From Lycocorax pyrrhopterus obiensis (lineage: Eukaryota > Chordata > Aves > Passeriformes > Paradisaeidae), in the NCBI GenBank assembly GCA_014706295.1, contig JACSVZ010000015.1, positions 59,207,535 to 59,271,534 of the forward strand: 64,000 bases of DNA, read 5' to 3'. Each line of letters starts with the position of its first letter. Position 1 is the first letter of the stretch. A model generated the notes under the pieces. It made no database searches, had not been told where the DNA came from, and saw only the letters and a program-made list of their open reading frames with translations. This document shows positions 53,878 through 64,000 of the stretch, piece by piece. The translations under genes and the position numbers were made by a program.

Positions 53878-54712
53878 CAAAATCATACAATCATTAAGGT
53901 TGGAAAAGACTTCCAAGGTCATTGACTCCAACCCTTGACTGAACCCCACCATACCAACTACACCATAGCACTAAGTCCAGGCATTTCTTGAACGCTTCCA
54001 GGGTTGATGACTCCACCGCCTCCCTGGGCAGCCTATTCCAATGCCTAACCACCCTACCAGTGAAAACTTTTTCCCAATGTCCAATCTTAAACTTTCCTGG
54101 TGCAGTTTGAAGCTATGTCCTCTTGTTCTGTCACTAGCTGTAAGGGAGAAGAGGCTGGCCCCAATATTCCTTGGTCCTGCTGTCCATCCTATTGCTGATA
54201 CAGGCCAGGATGTCACTGGCCTTCTTGGCCACCTGGGCACAAGCTGGCTCTTGTACAGCCGCTGTCACCAGCACTTCCAGATCCTTTTCCTTTGGGCAGT
54301 TTTCCAGCCACTCTGCCCCAGCCCATGGCACTGCAGGGGTTATTGAGACCCAAGGGCAGGACCTGGCCCTTGGCTTTGTTGAATCGCACACAGTTGGCCT
54401 TGGCCCATCGATACAGCCTGTCCTGATCTCTGTGCAGACCCTTCCTGTCCTCAAGCAGATCAACACTCCCACCCAATTTGATGTCATCTGCAAACTGACT
54501 GAGGGAGCACTTGATCCCCTCATCCAGGTCATCGATAAAGATATTTAACAGGACTGGCCCCAACACTGAGCCCAGTGACCGGCCACCAACAAGATCTAAC
54601 TCCGTTCTCCATCATCTCATTCTCTGGGCCCAGTCACCCAGCCAGTTTTCCATCCCAAAGAGTGCACCTGACCAAGCCACGGGCTGGCAGTTTCTCCAGG
54701 ACAATGCTGAGG
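53878..54712 (-). mobile_element. CR1 LINE fragment with partial ORF2
   Basis: The plus strand begins AAAATCATACAATCATTAAG and continues through GGTTGGAAAAGACTTCCAAG, TTGAACGCTTCCAGGGTTGA, TCTGTCACTAGCTG, CAGGCCAGGATGTCACTGGC and the RT-antisense block to GTGCACCTGACCAAGCC. The element is on the minus strand and 5'-truncated near 54712. It sits 360 bp from an older CR1 fossil on the other strand. Confidence 0.92.
54213..54566 (-). pseudogene. CR1 ORF2 reverse-transcriptase fragment, FADD intact
   Basis: This 117-codon open stretch reads MLGPVLLNIFIDDLDEGIK, then LSQFADDIKLGGSVDLLEDR and a following RLYRWAKANCVRFNKAK. This is the catalytic core of LINE RT: the FADD box with both Asp residues, then the KxxxM/RF-type block. 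The ORF is only a fragment; upstream endonuclease and fingers are missing through 5' truncation. Confidence 0.85.
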
Positions 54713-55049
54713 GTATCTGAAAACACTCTAGGAACGAAAGAAATCTGCAGGTAAGTGGAAGTATGATACTAGATAAAACTGGCAAAATTGTTAATACCGA
54801 AGTAGCAAAATCTCTTATAACCATTACTGGGGCTGTTTAACACACTGTGTATATATTTAATATTTACTGAGTTGGCAATAATTAGTTCCAAACATATTGG
54901 GAACCAGGGACAAGTTCTCTAGGCCAAACAGCCAATACCCACAATTCTTGAAAAGCTGGCTTACAAACATCCCTCAGCACCATGATGCTAATTTTTAATA
55001 CACTGTAGAATGCTGAGGAATTTGTTAGGACTGGGGGAATCTTCATGTT

Positions 55050-56035
55050 GAGTCAATAGTCAAAAAGGGCAAGGGAAGAAGAGAGGGTTGTCAGCCTGAC
55101 AATACTCCCAGGAAAGATCACAGAAATGCTGAGTCAGTATTAAAAACATAAAATAGTATCAATAAAATTCATGCCAAGAAACACAGGATTATGGGGACAA
55201 AGTATTTTTAAAGCAATAGAGTTTCACACTCAAATTACAAATTCTCTTGACAAAGGTAAGTGAACATCCTACAGAAATTTTGGCTTTTGTAGAGTTTGTG
55301 ACTTATTATCTCATAGCACTGTGATTTAAATTGCATTATACATTAACAATAAAGTACCTATTCAATGAATTGAGGACTGTCTGAGGAATCTCAAAAAGGA
55401 ACAAAGAACAGAATCATCATTCAGTAGGAGGATTTGGTGTGAGGTTCTGCATAGATCACGAGTAAACAGAACGTGATTTTACATCTCATCACTGATGTAG
55501 AAATAAAAGCAAAATACTTGAGGTGAACTTTGCAAAGACTGGTAGAGAAGCAGAAATATTAAATAAAATGAATCCCTTCTAAATTATACCTGTTCAAACT
55601 GAATACATTTTAATTCAGCCAAATAGAGAGTAATATGTTAAGGACCAAGGAATGCAGACCATATCTACAAAGCAAGACACTGTAACTGGGAAAGCAAGGA
55701 CCTTGAGGAAGATTAAGGTTCACTGTGGATAAGCAGAACTATAGAAAAATGGGTGAATGTAAGCCTGTAAAGTGAAACACCTTCAAGTGAGAAATGAGGC
55801 ACAAATTACACTGCAAGTGTTTAACTACTGGAACAAACTACCAAGAGAAGCAGTAACTTTTCCATCTCTCAGACTCCTCACATCAAGGGTTGATGCCTTT
55901 TTGGAAAATGTGCTTTCACCAAACACAAATGATCAGTCTCCACACAAAAGGAAGTCAATGAAGTTAAATAGCCTGTGTTCTATAAAGAGTCCCACCATTA
56001 CAATGTCTCGTATCTTCTGGCCTTGAGGTCTTTGG
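55050..56035 (+). mobile_element. ancient amniote CR1-type LINE, internally deleted
   Basis: Blocks occur in coding order: GTCAGCCTGACAATACTCCC with AGGAAAGATC, CATGCCAAGAAACACAGGAT with TTATGGGG, ATTACAAATTCTCTTGACAA, AGGACCAAGGAATGCAGACC, then at the 3' end TACTGGAACAAACTACCAAG, AGAAGCAGTAACTTTTCCAT and GGTTGATGCCTTTTTGGAAA, finishing with AGCCTGTGTTCTATA and TCTTCTGGCCTTGAGGTCT. These follow an old CR1 group that I recall from turtles and crocodilians (3' end ... CTTCTGGCCTTGAAATCTATG). The middle part of RT is deleted. All frames are broken. Confidence 0.75.
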
Positions 56036-57018
56036 CTTTGCAAAAGGACGCTTTTCAATGAACCAAAAGGATAGCAACATAAAAAATGCAAATTGCAGAG
56101 ATTTTCAAATCCAGACCATGGAAACTTTTTTCCCCACACTTTGTTGGCTGACTATGCTATAAGCTGCTGCATTCTTGGTCTCCGCAAGGATGCTACCTGC
56201 AAATCACTGCTGGTCTCTTTCTGGGCTTCAAAAAAATCTGCAGGCTCTCTGCAAATCCTGACCCTCTGTAACCTGCCATGACTCAGGGCTGAGGTAAACT
56301 GAGCTTCCTTGCCATATCATAACAGAACTTGGGTTTGGTTGTTTTGTTTTGGGCAAGAAAGGAGCACAGTGGGAAGGCACAGGAGGACTGCTACTCTTGT
56401 GACTGAGTCTGTACCCTCACAGCTCTCTGGCCCTTGGAAAGGTGCTGAGACTATGGGCCACCTGGTGCAGTTAAGTGGCAAAAAGGAGCCATGGGGCTAC
56501 TGAGAGAGCACATCTGTCCCACAGAAGAGAGCTCAGGAGGATGCCAGGCATAGTCCCATATCTAGAGGAGCTAATGGACCCTGGCCAGCAGTGGATGTAC
56601 ATCTCAAAGCAACTTTCCCAAACAGATCTGCTGATGTTCAAGGAGCGATTCCTGCAGGGCATTCTCTAACCAATTTGGCCAAAGAATTTCAGACTGAATT
56701 AAGAGAAAGAAGTAGCTCTACCTCTCTTTCTCTCTCGGTGTTAGTACATAAACAGTTTCTTTAGAAGATTAGAGTAGAAAAAATTCAGTATTTATAGCCT
56801 CGCTTCATACCTGTGCTAAGGCCCCCAAAAAGTATAGTGGCCCAAGAGGGAGCATAGAACTGTAAATGCTTAGAAACAAACTCCATCAACATACAGTACA
56901 TACAATCATTCAAAACCAAATGAAGCTATTTATGTGCAGTTTGGACACACAGAATTCAAGGTATAAGGCATTGAGACATGCAGACCTCTGGCACACATGC
57001 CAAAAGGATGTCTTGTTG

Positions 57019-57073
57019 GCCCTCACACCTGACAACAGAGATAACAGAGTTGTCTGCTGTCAGGTGTGAGGGC
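57019..57073. repeat. near-perfect inverted repeat / hairpin
   Basis: GCCCTCACACCTGACA at 57019-57034 is exactly complementary to TGTCAGGTGTGAGGGC at 57058-57073. After one A/C mismatch, the stem continues for four more pairs (CAGA with TCTG). The loop is about 13 nt. Total span is 55 nt with about 20 paired bases per arm. It could fold as DNA cruciform or as RNA on either strand. Flanks show no longer palindrome. Confidence 0.9.
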
Positions 57074-57486
57074 AAAGAGAGGGCAGTATGAAGAGGAGCA
57101 GGCAAGAGGGAGAGGTGGGGCTGCAGTGAGTGTCTGAAGCTGGTATGGATTATCATGACAATTTGCACTGCCATATCCTGTTGCACTAGATCCAGTTGAC
57201 AACCTTTAGGCTCGTATTGCACTCATCAGCATGAGGCAGCCAGGATTCAGGAGTCCTATCTCATGGTGTTAGTGCTGAAGTAAACCAAGCCATCCCCACG
57301 ACTCCATCCTGCCAAGTCACGAGCTGTTCCTGGCCATGAAAAGAGTATTGTGAGAAGACACTGGAGAAATGTAATCATGTCTTTGAGTCTGAATCCTCAC
57401 ATCAAAGCAGGCAGTTTGTCAACTACAGTAAGAATAACACCCAGGCTTTGTCTTATGACCAAATTAATTAGTTCTGGTTTAGAATA

Positions 57487-57600
57487 TTGTGTGTGCATAT
57501 GCATACTCACACACATATATATACATCTATATATGTATGCATTGCAATATTATGATATGCACATTAATATTATTGTCTGTATGTACTTATAAATAAATAT
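57487..57600. repeat. imperfect TG/CA/TA microsatellite patch
   Basis: TGTGTGTGCATATGCATAC, ACACACATATATATACATC and TATATATGTATGC words form a compound simple repeat. Confidence 0.6.
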
Positions 57601-58439
57601 ACATATAACACTAGGACTCTGGCTATGCAGAGCACCAGAGCAAGAACCTCTAATTTCTGGACAAGGAAGAAAAGTCCATGAAAAAACACAAAGAGAAGTG
57701 TGAAAGAGAAAAAGGGAGTAAGGGAAAAAGGGAGACACTGGTTATGTGTCAGAGACCCTGGGGAAAGGCAGGAAGGATATGTAAGGAAAAAGGGTTTGGA
57801 AAGGGCTTTTGGCTGAAGCAGAACATAGGGCAACAGAGGCAAAAGGAAAGTACAGAAGGAGCTGAACATAATGAAATGCCAGAGAAGTAAAAAAACAAAC
57901 ATCAGAAGGGAATTCACTGATTAAAAGATAGGAAGGGAAGAGGACATTTTTCCCTCCCTGCTCACTGGTTATACTTCCCTATCTCATGTCTTTTATTCTT
58001 TCTCATACACTTTCTTCTATTCTTACCAGTCCCTTATAGATGTTTCTCTTTAGAAGCATTAATCTGCAGAGACTCCCTCACTGTACCTCTGCCCCTCTGC
58101 TTCCCTCCCTCCCCAGCACACAAGGATGATAAGAGAGAAGACCTCTCACCTCTACTTCTCCCCAGCATGAGCCTTTGTCAGCTTATGAACCACTGCCACA
58201 TACGTGATACAAAGACAGGACAATTTACCACCAAGCAGAAAGTCTCATTTTGACACACCCAAAATTTGTTTCTTTTAGAAGATGTTCCCTGGGGGATGGA
58301 ATTTTACAAATCATATGCAATGTAATATTAACTTTTGTGTGTTACTTCAAGCTGACATGCTGTCTGTTAGATGACTGGTTTTTCCTAAAAGGACTATTCC
58401 ACTGGGAAGAAAATTAACTCTTAACACGCATTTCTCCTG

Positions 58440-58730
58440 TACTTTGCCAGGTTCCTGTTCTCTCTCTCTCTTTCAGTCTCCCTCATATACTTCCTCCATC
58501 TGCCATCCTCATCCTTTTCCCTGATCCTTGTATCACACTGTCATCTTTCTTATTCCAACTGTCCTTATTTTGCTTCACTACTCTTTTTTCCTTCTTCTAT
58601 CCTGCCTCTTTCCCCTGATTTTCCCATTCTATACTTTCCTTTTTTCCTGCTTCCTTATTTTTCTATTTTGCCAGTTTTGCTTACTTCCTCTCCTGTCCCA
58701 TTCCCCACAGCCTGCACCCAGAAAATAATG
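58440..58730 (+). repeat. pyrimidine-rich tract
   Basis: Nearly 300 nt are dominated by C and T, with TCTCTCTCTCTTTC and many TTCCTTC-type words. On the TMEM178B transcript strand it is purine-rich. Confidence 0.6.
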
Positions 58731-61407
58731 TTCTAGGTATTGTTCTGCAGCCATAGAGCCATAAGAAGAGTCAGCCAACCTATTTGAAAAACCTAGCCAG
58801 TCAGTCCCACAGAGCCTTCAGCATCACATGCTATTCTATAGGCTGGTAATTTCAGCTCCCACAGGCATAAGGGAACCAGAATAAAAACCAGCACCCTCTA
58901 GAAGCAGACATTCAGCACCTTTGGGAACCTAATGCAAAAGTCTGACTGGGGCTACACAGTGCTACAGGCTTTGAGATGGATGTGCAGAGACTGCCCTTAA
59001 ACTTCAGTAGTTGTCTTGTCTAACCCTGCTGTATGGTGCTATAATCAGTGGGAAGAGAGGAGGGGAACAGTTCCAAAGAACAAATGATTCCATAATAAAT
59101 AGCTGTCTCAGGGTGGCTGTCAAGATAGCCTTAAAACTAGCCTAAATTAATAGTCTAACTTTCAGGCAGTAAAAGCTATGTAACATGGAACACCTGAGAC
59201 AGAGGAGAAAGTAGAAAGGGAAGTCTGCATGAGAGCAGAAAAATGGTAGAAAGTAGAGGAAAATCAAGAAAGATGAGAAAGCTACCTTGTTTACTAGTGG
59301 ACAGATGAAAAAAAGTCTTTGCTAGATCAGCAATACATAGAGGGCCCGAGTTGCAGACCAGCTGAACAGCTCCCATTGATTTCTCCCACATTTCAACTGC
59401 TCAGCATTTCTAGAAGGCAGAACCCTAAAACCTCTCCTGAGCTGGAGACTAATCTAAAAGACTTGCCTGTCACAGCTACTGCTCTGGCCATGTCACCCCC
59501 AAAACGCTGACTTCACTACATTTTGCACGGGGCTGCTACTGCAGAGAGCAGAGGAGTGAAAGAACAGAGAATTAACACTAACGGGTCTCGCAGAAAAGCG
59601 GTCAATAGCTGAGGAATATGTCTCAGGCTATTTCCCCTCACACCCTTCTCCACAGTATAATTTAATCTCCTGACAGCACGGCCTGTCAGGTCCTGGAAGG
59701 GAGTGCATGTGCACGCACAGGCTGCTGCGTCTGGCTGCTGAGGCAGCGGCGGCTCAGCTCCACAGAGATGTACACAGCAAACTGCCTCTTGCCAGCGCTG
59801 GGAAGCACATGGGCCTTGTCGGGGGGTAAAATCAGTGCTGCCTTCTGCAGCTGGTGGGAATTGGCCATGTCATGTGTTTATCCACTCTGTATGAAGACAT
59901 AGGATTTAAATCGTCAAACACAGAGTGTTTGAGTGGAGTGCTGCTTAGCCAGTGATACTGTCTGCTCAGGTGCCTATTCAAAGCTTCTCTGTGAGGCAGG
60001 GTACACAAGGAGCATGCAGGGGACAGGGTGAAAGGTAGGAGATGGAAATTTCAATGAAATTAAGAAAGCAGGAGGCAAATACAAACCTGCAGCATATGCT
60101 AATAACTATTCTGTGAATAATCAAAGCCTTCTATGTGCAGCGTCCCAAATCTCTGCAAAATTGGTGGGTTTTATAGATGGCTTAGTCCCCAGCCAACTCC
60201 TAGGATCTTCACTTGCTTTTTGGATTAAGGGACCCAACACACTACAAAAGTAATGTGGTGTTAAAAATGTTGACTCTGGCTTAGAAACAGCATAACTGCA
60301 TGCTGACTGTAACAAGACTTCTGGATATGCACAAAATGTTTGCTGCCTATAGCCTCCAAAACTCCAGATCCTGGCTTGAGGATGGCTGGGAGGAGAGGTC
60401 AATAGAGAAAACTCCTTCAGCTGTTTTGGTCTACAGAGTATTTGTTGCACAGTACCTGGGGTGTTAAGAATCAAACATCTTGTGAAGTAAAAATTGTATC
60501 TACAGAAAGAAAAGCAAGCAATTTTCAAAATGCTTTCATAGACAAAAAAGGATATAAAATGGAATCTCTAGTATTGAGCATTTTTTACTTTTCTGGGTTT
60601 TTTCATGTTTTGTTTTTTGGTTTATTTTTTACTTCGCTTGTGTAAAGTATCTTCAAAATAGCCTGTGAGCTAGTAAATCAATAGAGCCCTTTGTCCAGGA
60701 ATGCTTTTGGTTTGATTCCCGTGCCTAGTCTCTAAGCCATGCTGCCTTTTCACTGGTCTCTGACAAGTGAGAACATCAGGACTTTTGAGCTGAGTTTAGG
60801 ACATCCCAACAACAGACCCTCAGTCCTGGAGTTCATTTTCTTCATTGGCCCTGCCCAACCTAGAATTGAAGAGCAGTCACTCATATGATTTATGAGGAAT
60901 TCTGGAAATCGGATTTTACTCTAATGAGAAGGTTGTTTCCATTTTCTAATACCAGTTAGCGAGTAGAACTGTGTGCTATTACTACCCTAGCCTTCATGAT
61001 CAAAAATGTGACTTTTCTTTAATTTTATATTTGTCTCATCCTATGACTATTATCTTCTCATGGTTTTTCCTGCCATAAAAGAATTTGCACTGGAGAGGCC
61101 TTAGAAAACAAAACAACAACACTGTTTGAGAGGCACGGATGCTTTCACTCTATGGTCACATCTATCTATGTAACCTTACATGTTACCATTAATATTTGGA
61201 AGATTCATCTGGTATTTCTTTCTTTTAATTCAGTGTTAATAAGTTTAAATAGGAAATGTTAGTCTCGGTTAGGAAGAACGTGGGTTTGAAGGAAATGCTG
61301 TGTCTGGAAAACGCCCCAAAGGAAGGAACAGGGATGGGATATTAAAGATCTGCCTCACAAGTAGGGGGCAGGCACAGAAGCGTGCACATGCACAAGCAAA
61401 GAGACAT

Positions 61408-61800
61408 AAAATCACAGAATAGTTTGAGTCAGAAAAGACCTCTGAGATCATAAAGTCCAACTATTAACCCAGCACTGACAAGTCCACCACTAAATCATGT
61501 CCCTAAGTACCAGATCTACATGGCTTTTAAATATCTCCAGGGCTCCCCCACTTCACTGGACAATCTGTTCCAGTGCTCGACAATCCTTTGAGTGAAGACA
61601 TTTTTCCTAATATCCAATCTAAACCTCCCGTGGTGCAACTTGAGGCCATTTCCTCTTGTCCTATCACTTGTTACTTGGGAGAAGAGACTGATCCTCATCT
61701 CACTACACCCTCCTTTCAGGCAGTTGTAGAGAGCAATAAGGTCTTCCCTGAGCCTCCTTTTCTCCAGGCTAAACAACCCAAGTTCCCTCAGCTGCTCCTA
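61408..61800 (-). mobile_element. CR1 LINE 3' fragment (truncated)
   Basis: The plus strand starts AAAATCACAGAATAGTTTGA and continues with AGAAAAGACCTCTGAGATCA, AAATCATGTCCCTAAGTACC, TTTTCCTAATATCCAATCTA and CAACTTGAGGCCATTTCCTC. The minus-strand translation includes [20 protein letters not shown] and [14 protein letters not shown], the CR1 ORF2 C-terminal end. It is 5'-truncated near 61800. Confidence 0.92.
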
Positions 61801-62599
61801 ATACAACTTAAAATACATCTATTCCAATTTATTTTGTATTTAATTTAATTTGTATTTCAGAGGAAGTGGTGAATATAAACAATAGCAATGATTTCACTAT
61901 TAAATATGGCTTTCTGAAAAAAACCAAAACAAACCAGGCACCACTTATGAGAAAGTATGAGAGGAAAGAGGAAAAAAGAGACAGTGTTTGGGCTGGATCG
62001 CCTCACTGATGAAAGGAGACAAACCACTGCTTGTGTGTCTGTAATTTAGTGGTTTGTGGTAAATTTTCCCTCCATTTTACCTTCTCTCTCTCCATTTTAA
62101 GATGAGGGGCGATGTTCCTCAAAGGTGGTGTTGTCAGTGAGTAGACTAAAACTCCTTTGACTCTCCTTCCCACTGTACCTTTCCTTCCAATAAAAACTAC
62201 CAGTTGTGGGTCACCTTCTCAAGCATCTTGTCACACATGTACTGACATGGCTGAACAAGACCTCTCCCCACTCCTCATTCAGGTCAGGGGGGCAGAATGT
62301 GAGGAGACAAAGGGAAGAGATGACACAGAAAGTGGAGCAGAGATGGGAAAAAGACATAGATAGAAAACAAGCTAATAGAGTGACAAAGCCATTATACTCA
62401 GTTATAGAGAACCCTCACCCTCAGGAAATTAGGTAATTTGGGGCTTTTCAACAGAATGATTAAGGAAAGGTAAGAGCTATTACCTAATATAATTTATTTT
62501 ATAGGGAAAAACCTGAAAAGCTAAATAGGATAGCTAAACAGGAAAATCAAAAATATATGGGTATAAGGTATCCTTTATACAGCTGGATCACAGAGGACA

Positions 62600-62882
62600 C
62601 TAGTCCTGGAGCCCACTGTACAATATTATTTATAGGGTTAAACTAAAAGAGGAGATATTTAGATTAGATATCAGGAAGCAATTCTTTACTGTGAGGCACT
62701 GAAATGTGTTGCCCAAAGAAGTTGTGGATACTTCATCCCTGGAAGTGCTCGAGGCCAAGCTGGATGGGGGCCTCAGCAACCTGGTCTACTGACAGGTGTC
62801 CCTGCCCATGGCAGGGGTGTTGGAACTAGTTGATTTTTAAGGCCCCCTTCAGCCTAAACCATTCTATGACTCTGTGATTGTG
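62600..62882 (+). mobile_element. CR1 LINE 3' fragment, plus orientation
   Basis: GTTAAACTAAAAGAGGAGAT, TTTAGATTAGATATCAGGAA, CAATTCTTTACTGTGAGGCA, TGGAAGTGCTCGAGGCCAAG, CTGATGG-like and CATGGCAGGGGTGTTGGAAC run to the end ATTCTATGACTCTGTGATTG. The latter is the CR1 8-bp 3' repeat (ATTCTATG-type) in decayed form. This is the only bird-type CR1 tail in the window on the plus strand; its 5' end may extend toward 62440. Confidence 0.92.
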
Positions 62883-62889
62883 AGACACA

Positions 62890-64000
62890 AATGCGCTACA
62901 CACAAGGTGCTCACCTAAAGAGGACGTAGGGAGTGCAAAGGGCAAGCAATCGGTGGTGGAGGATAAGAGAAATTCTCCAGATGGGACACAAGTGAGTGCA
63001 CATCTATCTGCATGATTTTTTTTCTACCACGTGTACTTAAGCGACTATTTTGGAACAATGAGATTAAAATTAGCATAATAAATAACAGAGTGATTTCCAT
63101 GGAAGCTGTTCTGATTCTGTAGACTGACTCTGACCCAGGCAAAAGGTCCCTTGCTTCCACATGAACATCTAAACTTGACTGAAGACTGTATTTGGGGAAA
63201 CAATAGCGAAACATATTATCTAGGGAAGGGACATGCAGTGATCACTGCACCTTAGAGAGGAACCTCCAAGCTCTTGCTAGTTCAGGTCTGGTTGGCACCA
63301 TCTCCCTTTCCTCCTCCTTTCATACACAGGCTCATAAATGATGCTATTAATCAGCATCAAGTCTCCAGAGCACCTCCTGCTCTGGAATGCCACTGATGAG
63401 CAGATGGGATTTTTGGCAAGAAATGACCTGGCACAAAAATGAACAGAAGAGAAGAGTACTAGAGGGGAGGGGAACTGCCTGAAGCTCCTCATCTAAAAGA
63501 ATGGAGGAAAAGAGATTTATCTTCTCTGCTGACACCACATTCCAATGTACAGTCATATAAGGAATTATCAGAAGCCACCTGTGCACATCAGCACAGGCCA
63601 ATTTCCTTCCTTAAGGGTCTGGTAAATCTACATTTGTGTGGATATATCTAATGGGTAATGTTAGCACCCACCTGCAGTGGTTCAATGCAGGTTAACTAAA
63701 AAACGTTGACTCAGCCTCCTGGCTGAGCTCTGCAGCTCACACTGATGCCCAGGCAGATGCTGTGCTGAGAACCTACCTGGCTATTTTAAACTAGCGGGGC
63801 CACAACTGTCTGAACTGCAGCAGTGTCAGCCTAGAAGAAATGCCTGACCTAAAGTCTTTTGGAACCTGTTGCTCATTGCTCTTCCACATCTTCTTTTGCT
63901 AAGCAAGTAAAAGACAGGCTGCCCCTGACAGTCATGAAATTCACGTACAGGAGGTGTGAGGTCATATTCTTCAGCCATGAAATGGGCAAAACATCTCAGG
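62890..64000. other. intronic stretch with nothing recognised
   Basis: No exon, RNA gene or named repeat was identified in the final 1.1 kb. Confidence 0.6.

Larger units (their letters stand above)
56040..61400. other. intronic stretch, hairpin and low-complexity tracts
   Basis: Apart from the hairpin at 57019-57073, I recognise a CA/TA-rich patch at about 57487-57600, a purine-rich run at about 57660-57860 and a pyrimidine-rich run at 58440-58730. No exon or named mobile element was seen. Confidence 0.55.

Overview
The window looks like bird nuclear DNA. It has four truncated CR1 LINE tails in one orientation and a fifth in the other, all with the usual bird-type 3' ends. It also has MIR-like SINE fossils, older amniote-wide CR1 fossils, and a gene with tiny exons in very long introns. 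There is no operon structure, no prokaryotic signal and no CRISPR array. Species cannot be fixed from the sequence alone.

The only protein-coding gene I can support is TMEM178B (transmembrane protein 178B), on the minus strand. The penultimate exon (23749-23886) and the terminal coding exon (5090-5340) are joined by an 18.4 kb intron. Both have clean splice sites and matching phase, and together they encode the last three transmembrane segments and the C-terminus. Everything above 23886 to the window end reads as the preceding intron, whose upstream exon lies beyond the window. Everything below 5090 is 3' UTR followed by downstream flank. From the conserved human gene order I would expect AGK beyond coordinate 1, but nothing of it is visible here.

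Layout: 1-5089, 3' UTR and flank with a CA/TA microsatellite just past the stop codon and a palindromic MITE-like fossil near 1.3 kb. 5090-5340, last exon. 5341-23748, intron with a CR1 tail (15.2 kb), a badly decayed Ty3/Gypsy-type retrotransposon (about 18.8-20.9 kb) and an ancient CR1 (22.8-23.4 kb). 23749-23886, penultimate exon. 23887-64000, upstream intron with a diverged 100-bp duplicate pair (23.9 and 25.4 kb), MIR fossils (24.4 and 34.7 kb), a G-quadruplex-type tract (43.8 kb), CR1 copies at 50.3, 53.9, 61.4 and 62.6 kb, an ancient CR1 at 55.1-56.0 kb and a near-perfect hairpin at 57.0 kb.

I found no clear new biological system. The items most worth a second look are the fossil Gypsy pol/integrase, the 57.0 kb hairpin, the duplicate pair next to the penultimate exon, and the microsatellite in the start of the TMEM178B 3' UTR. 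Long open frames elsewhere have no recognisable protein character, and I treat them as chance.
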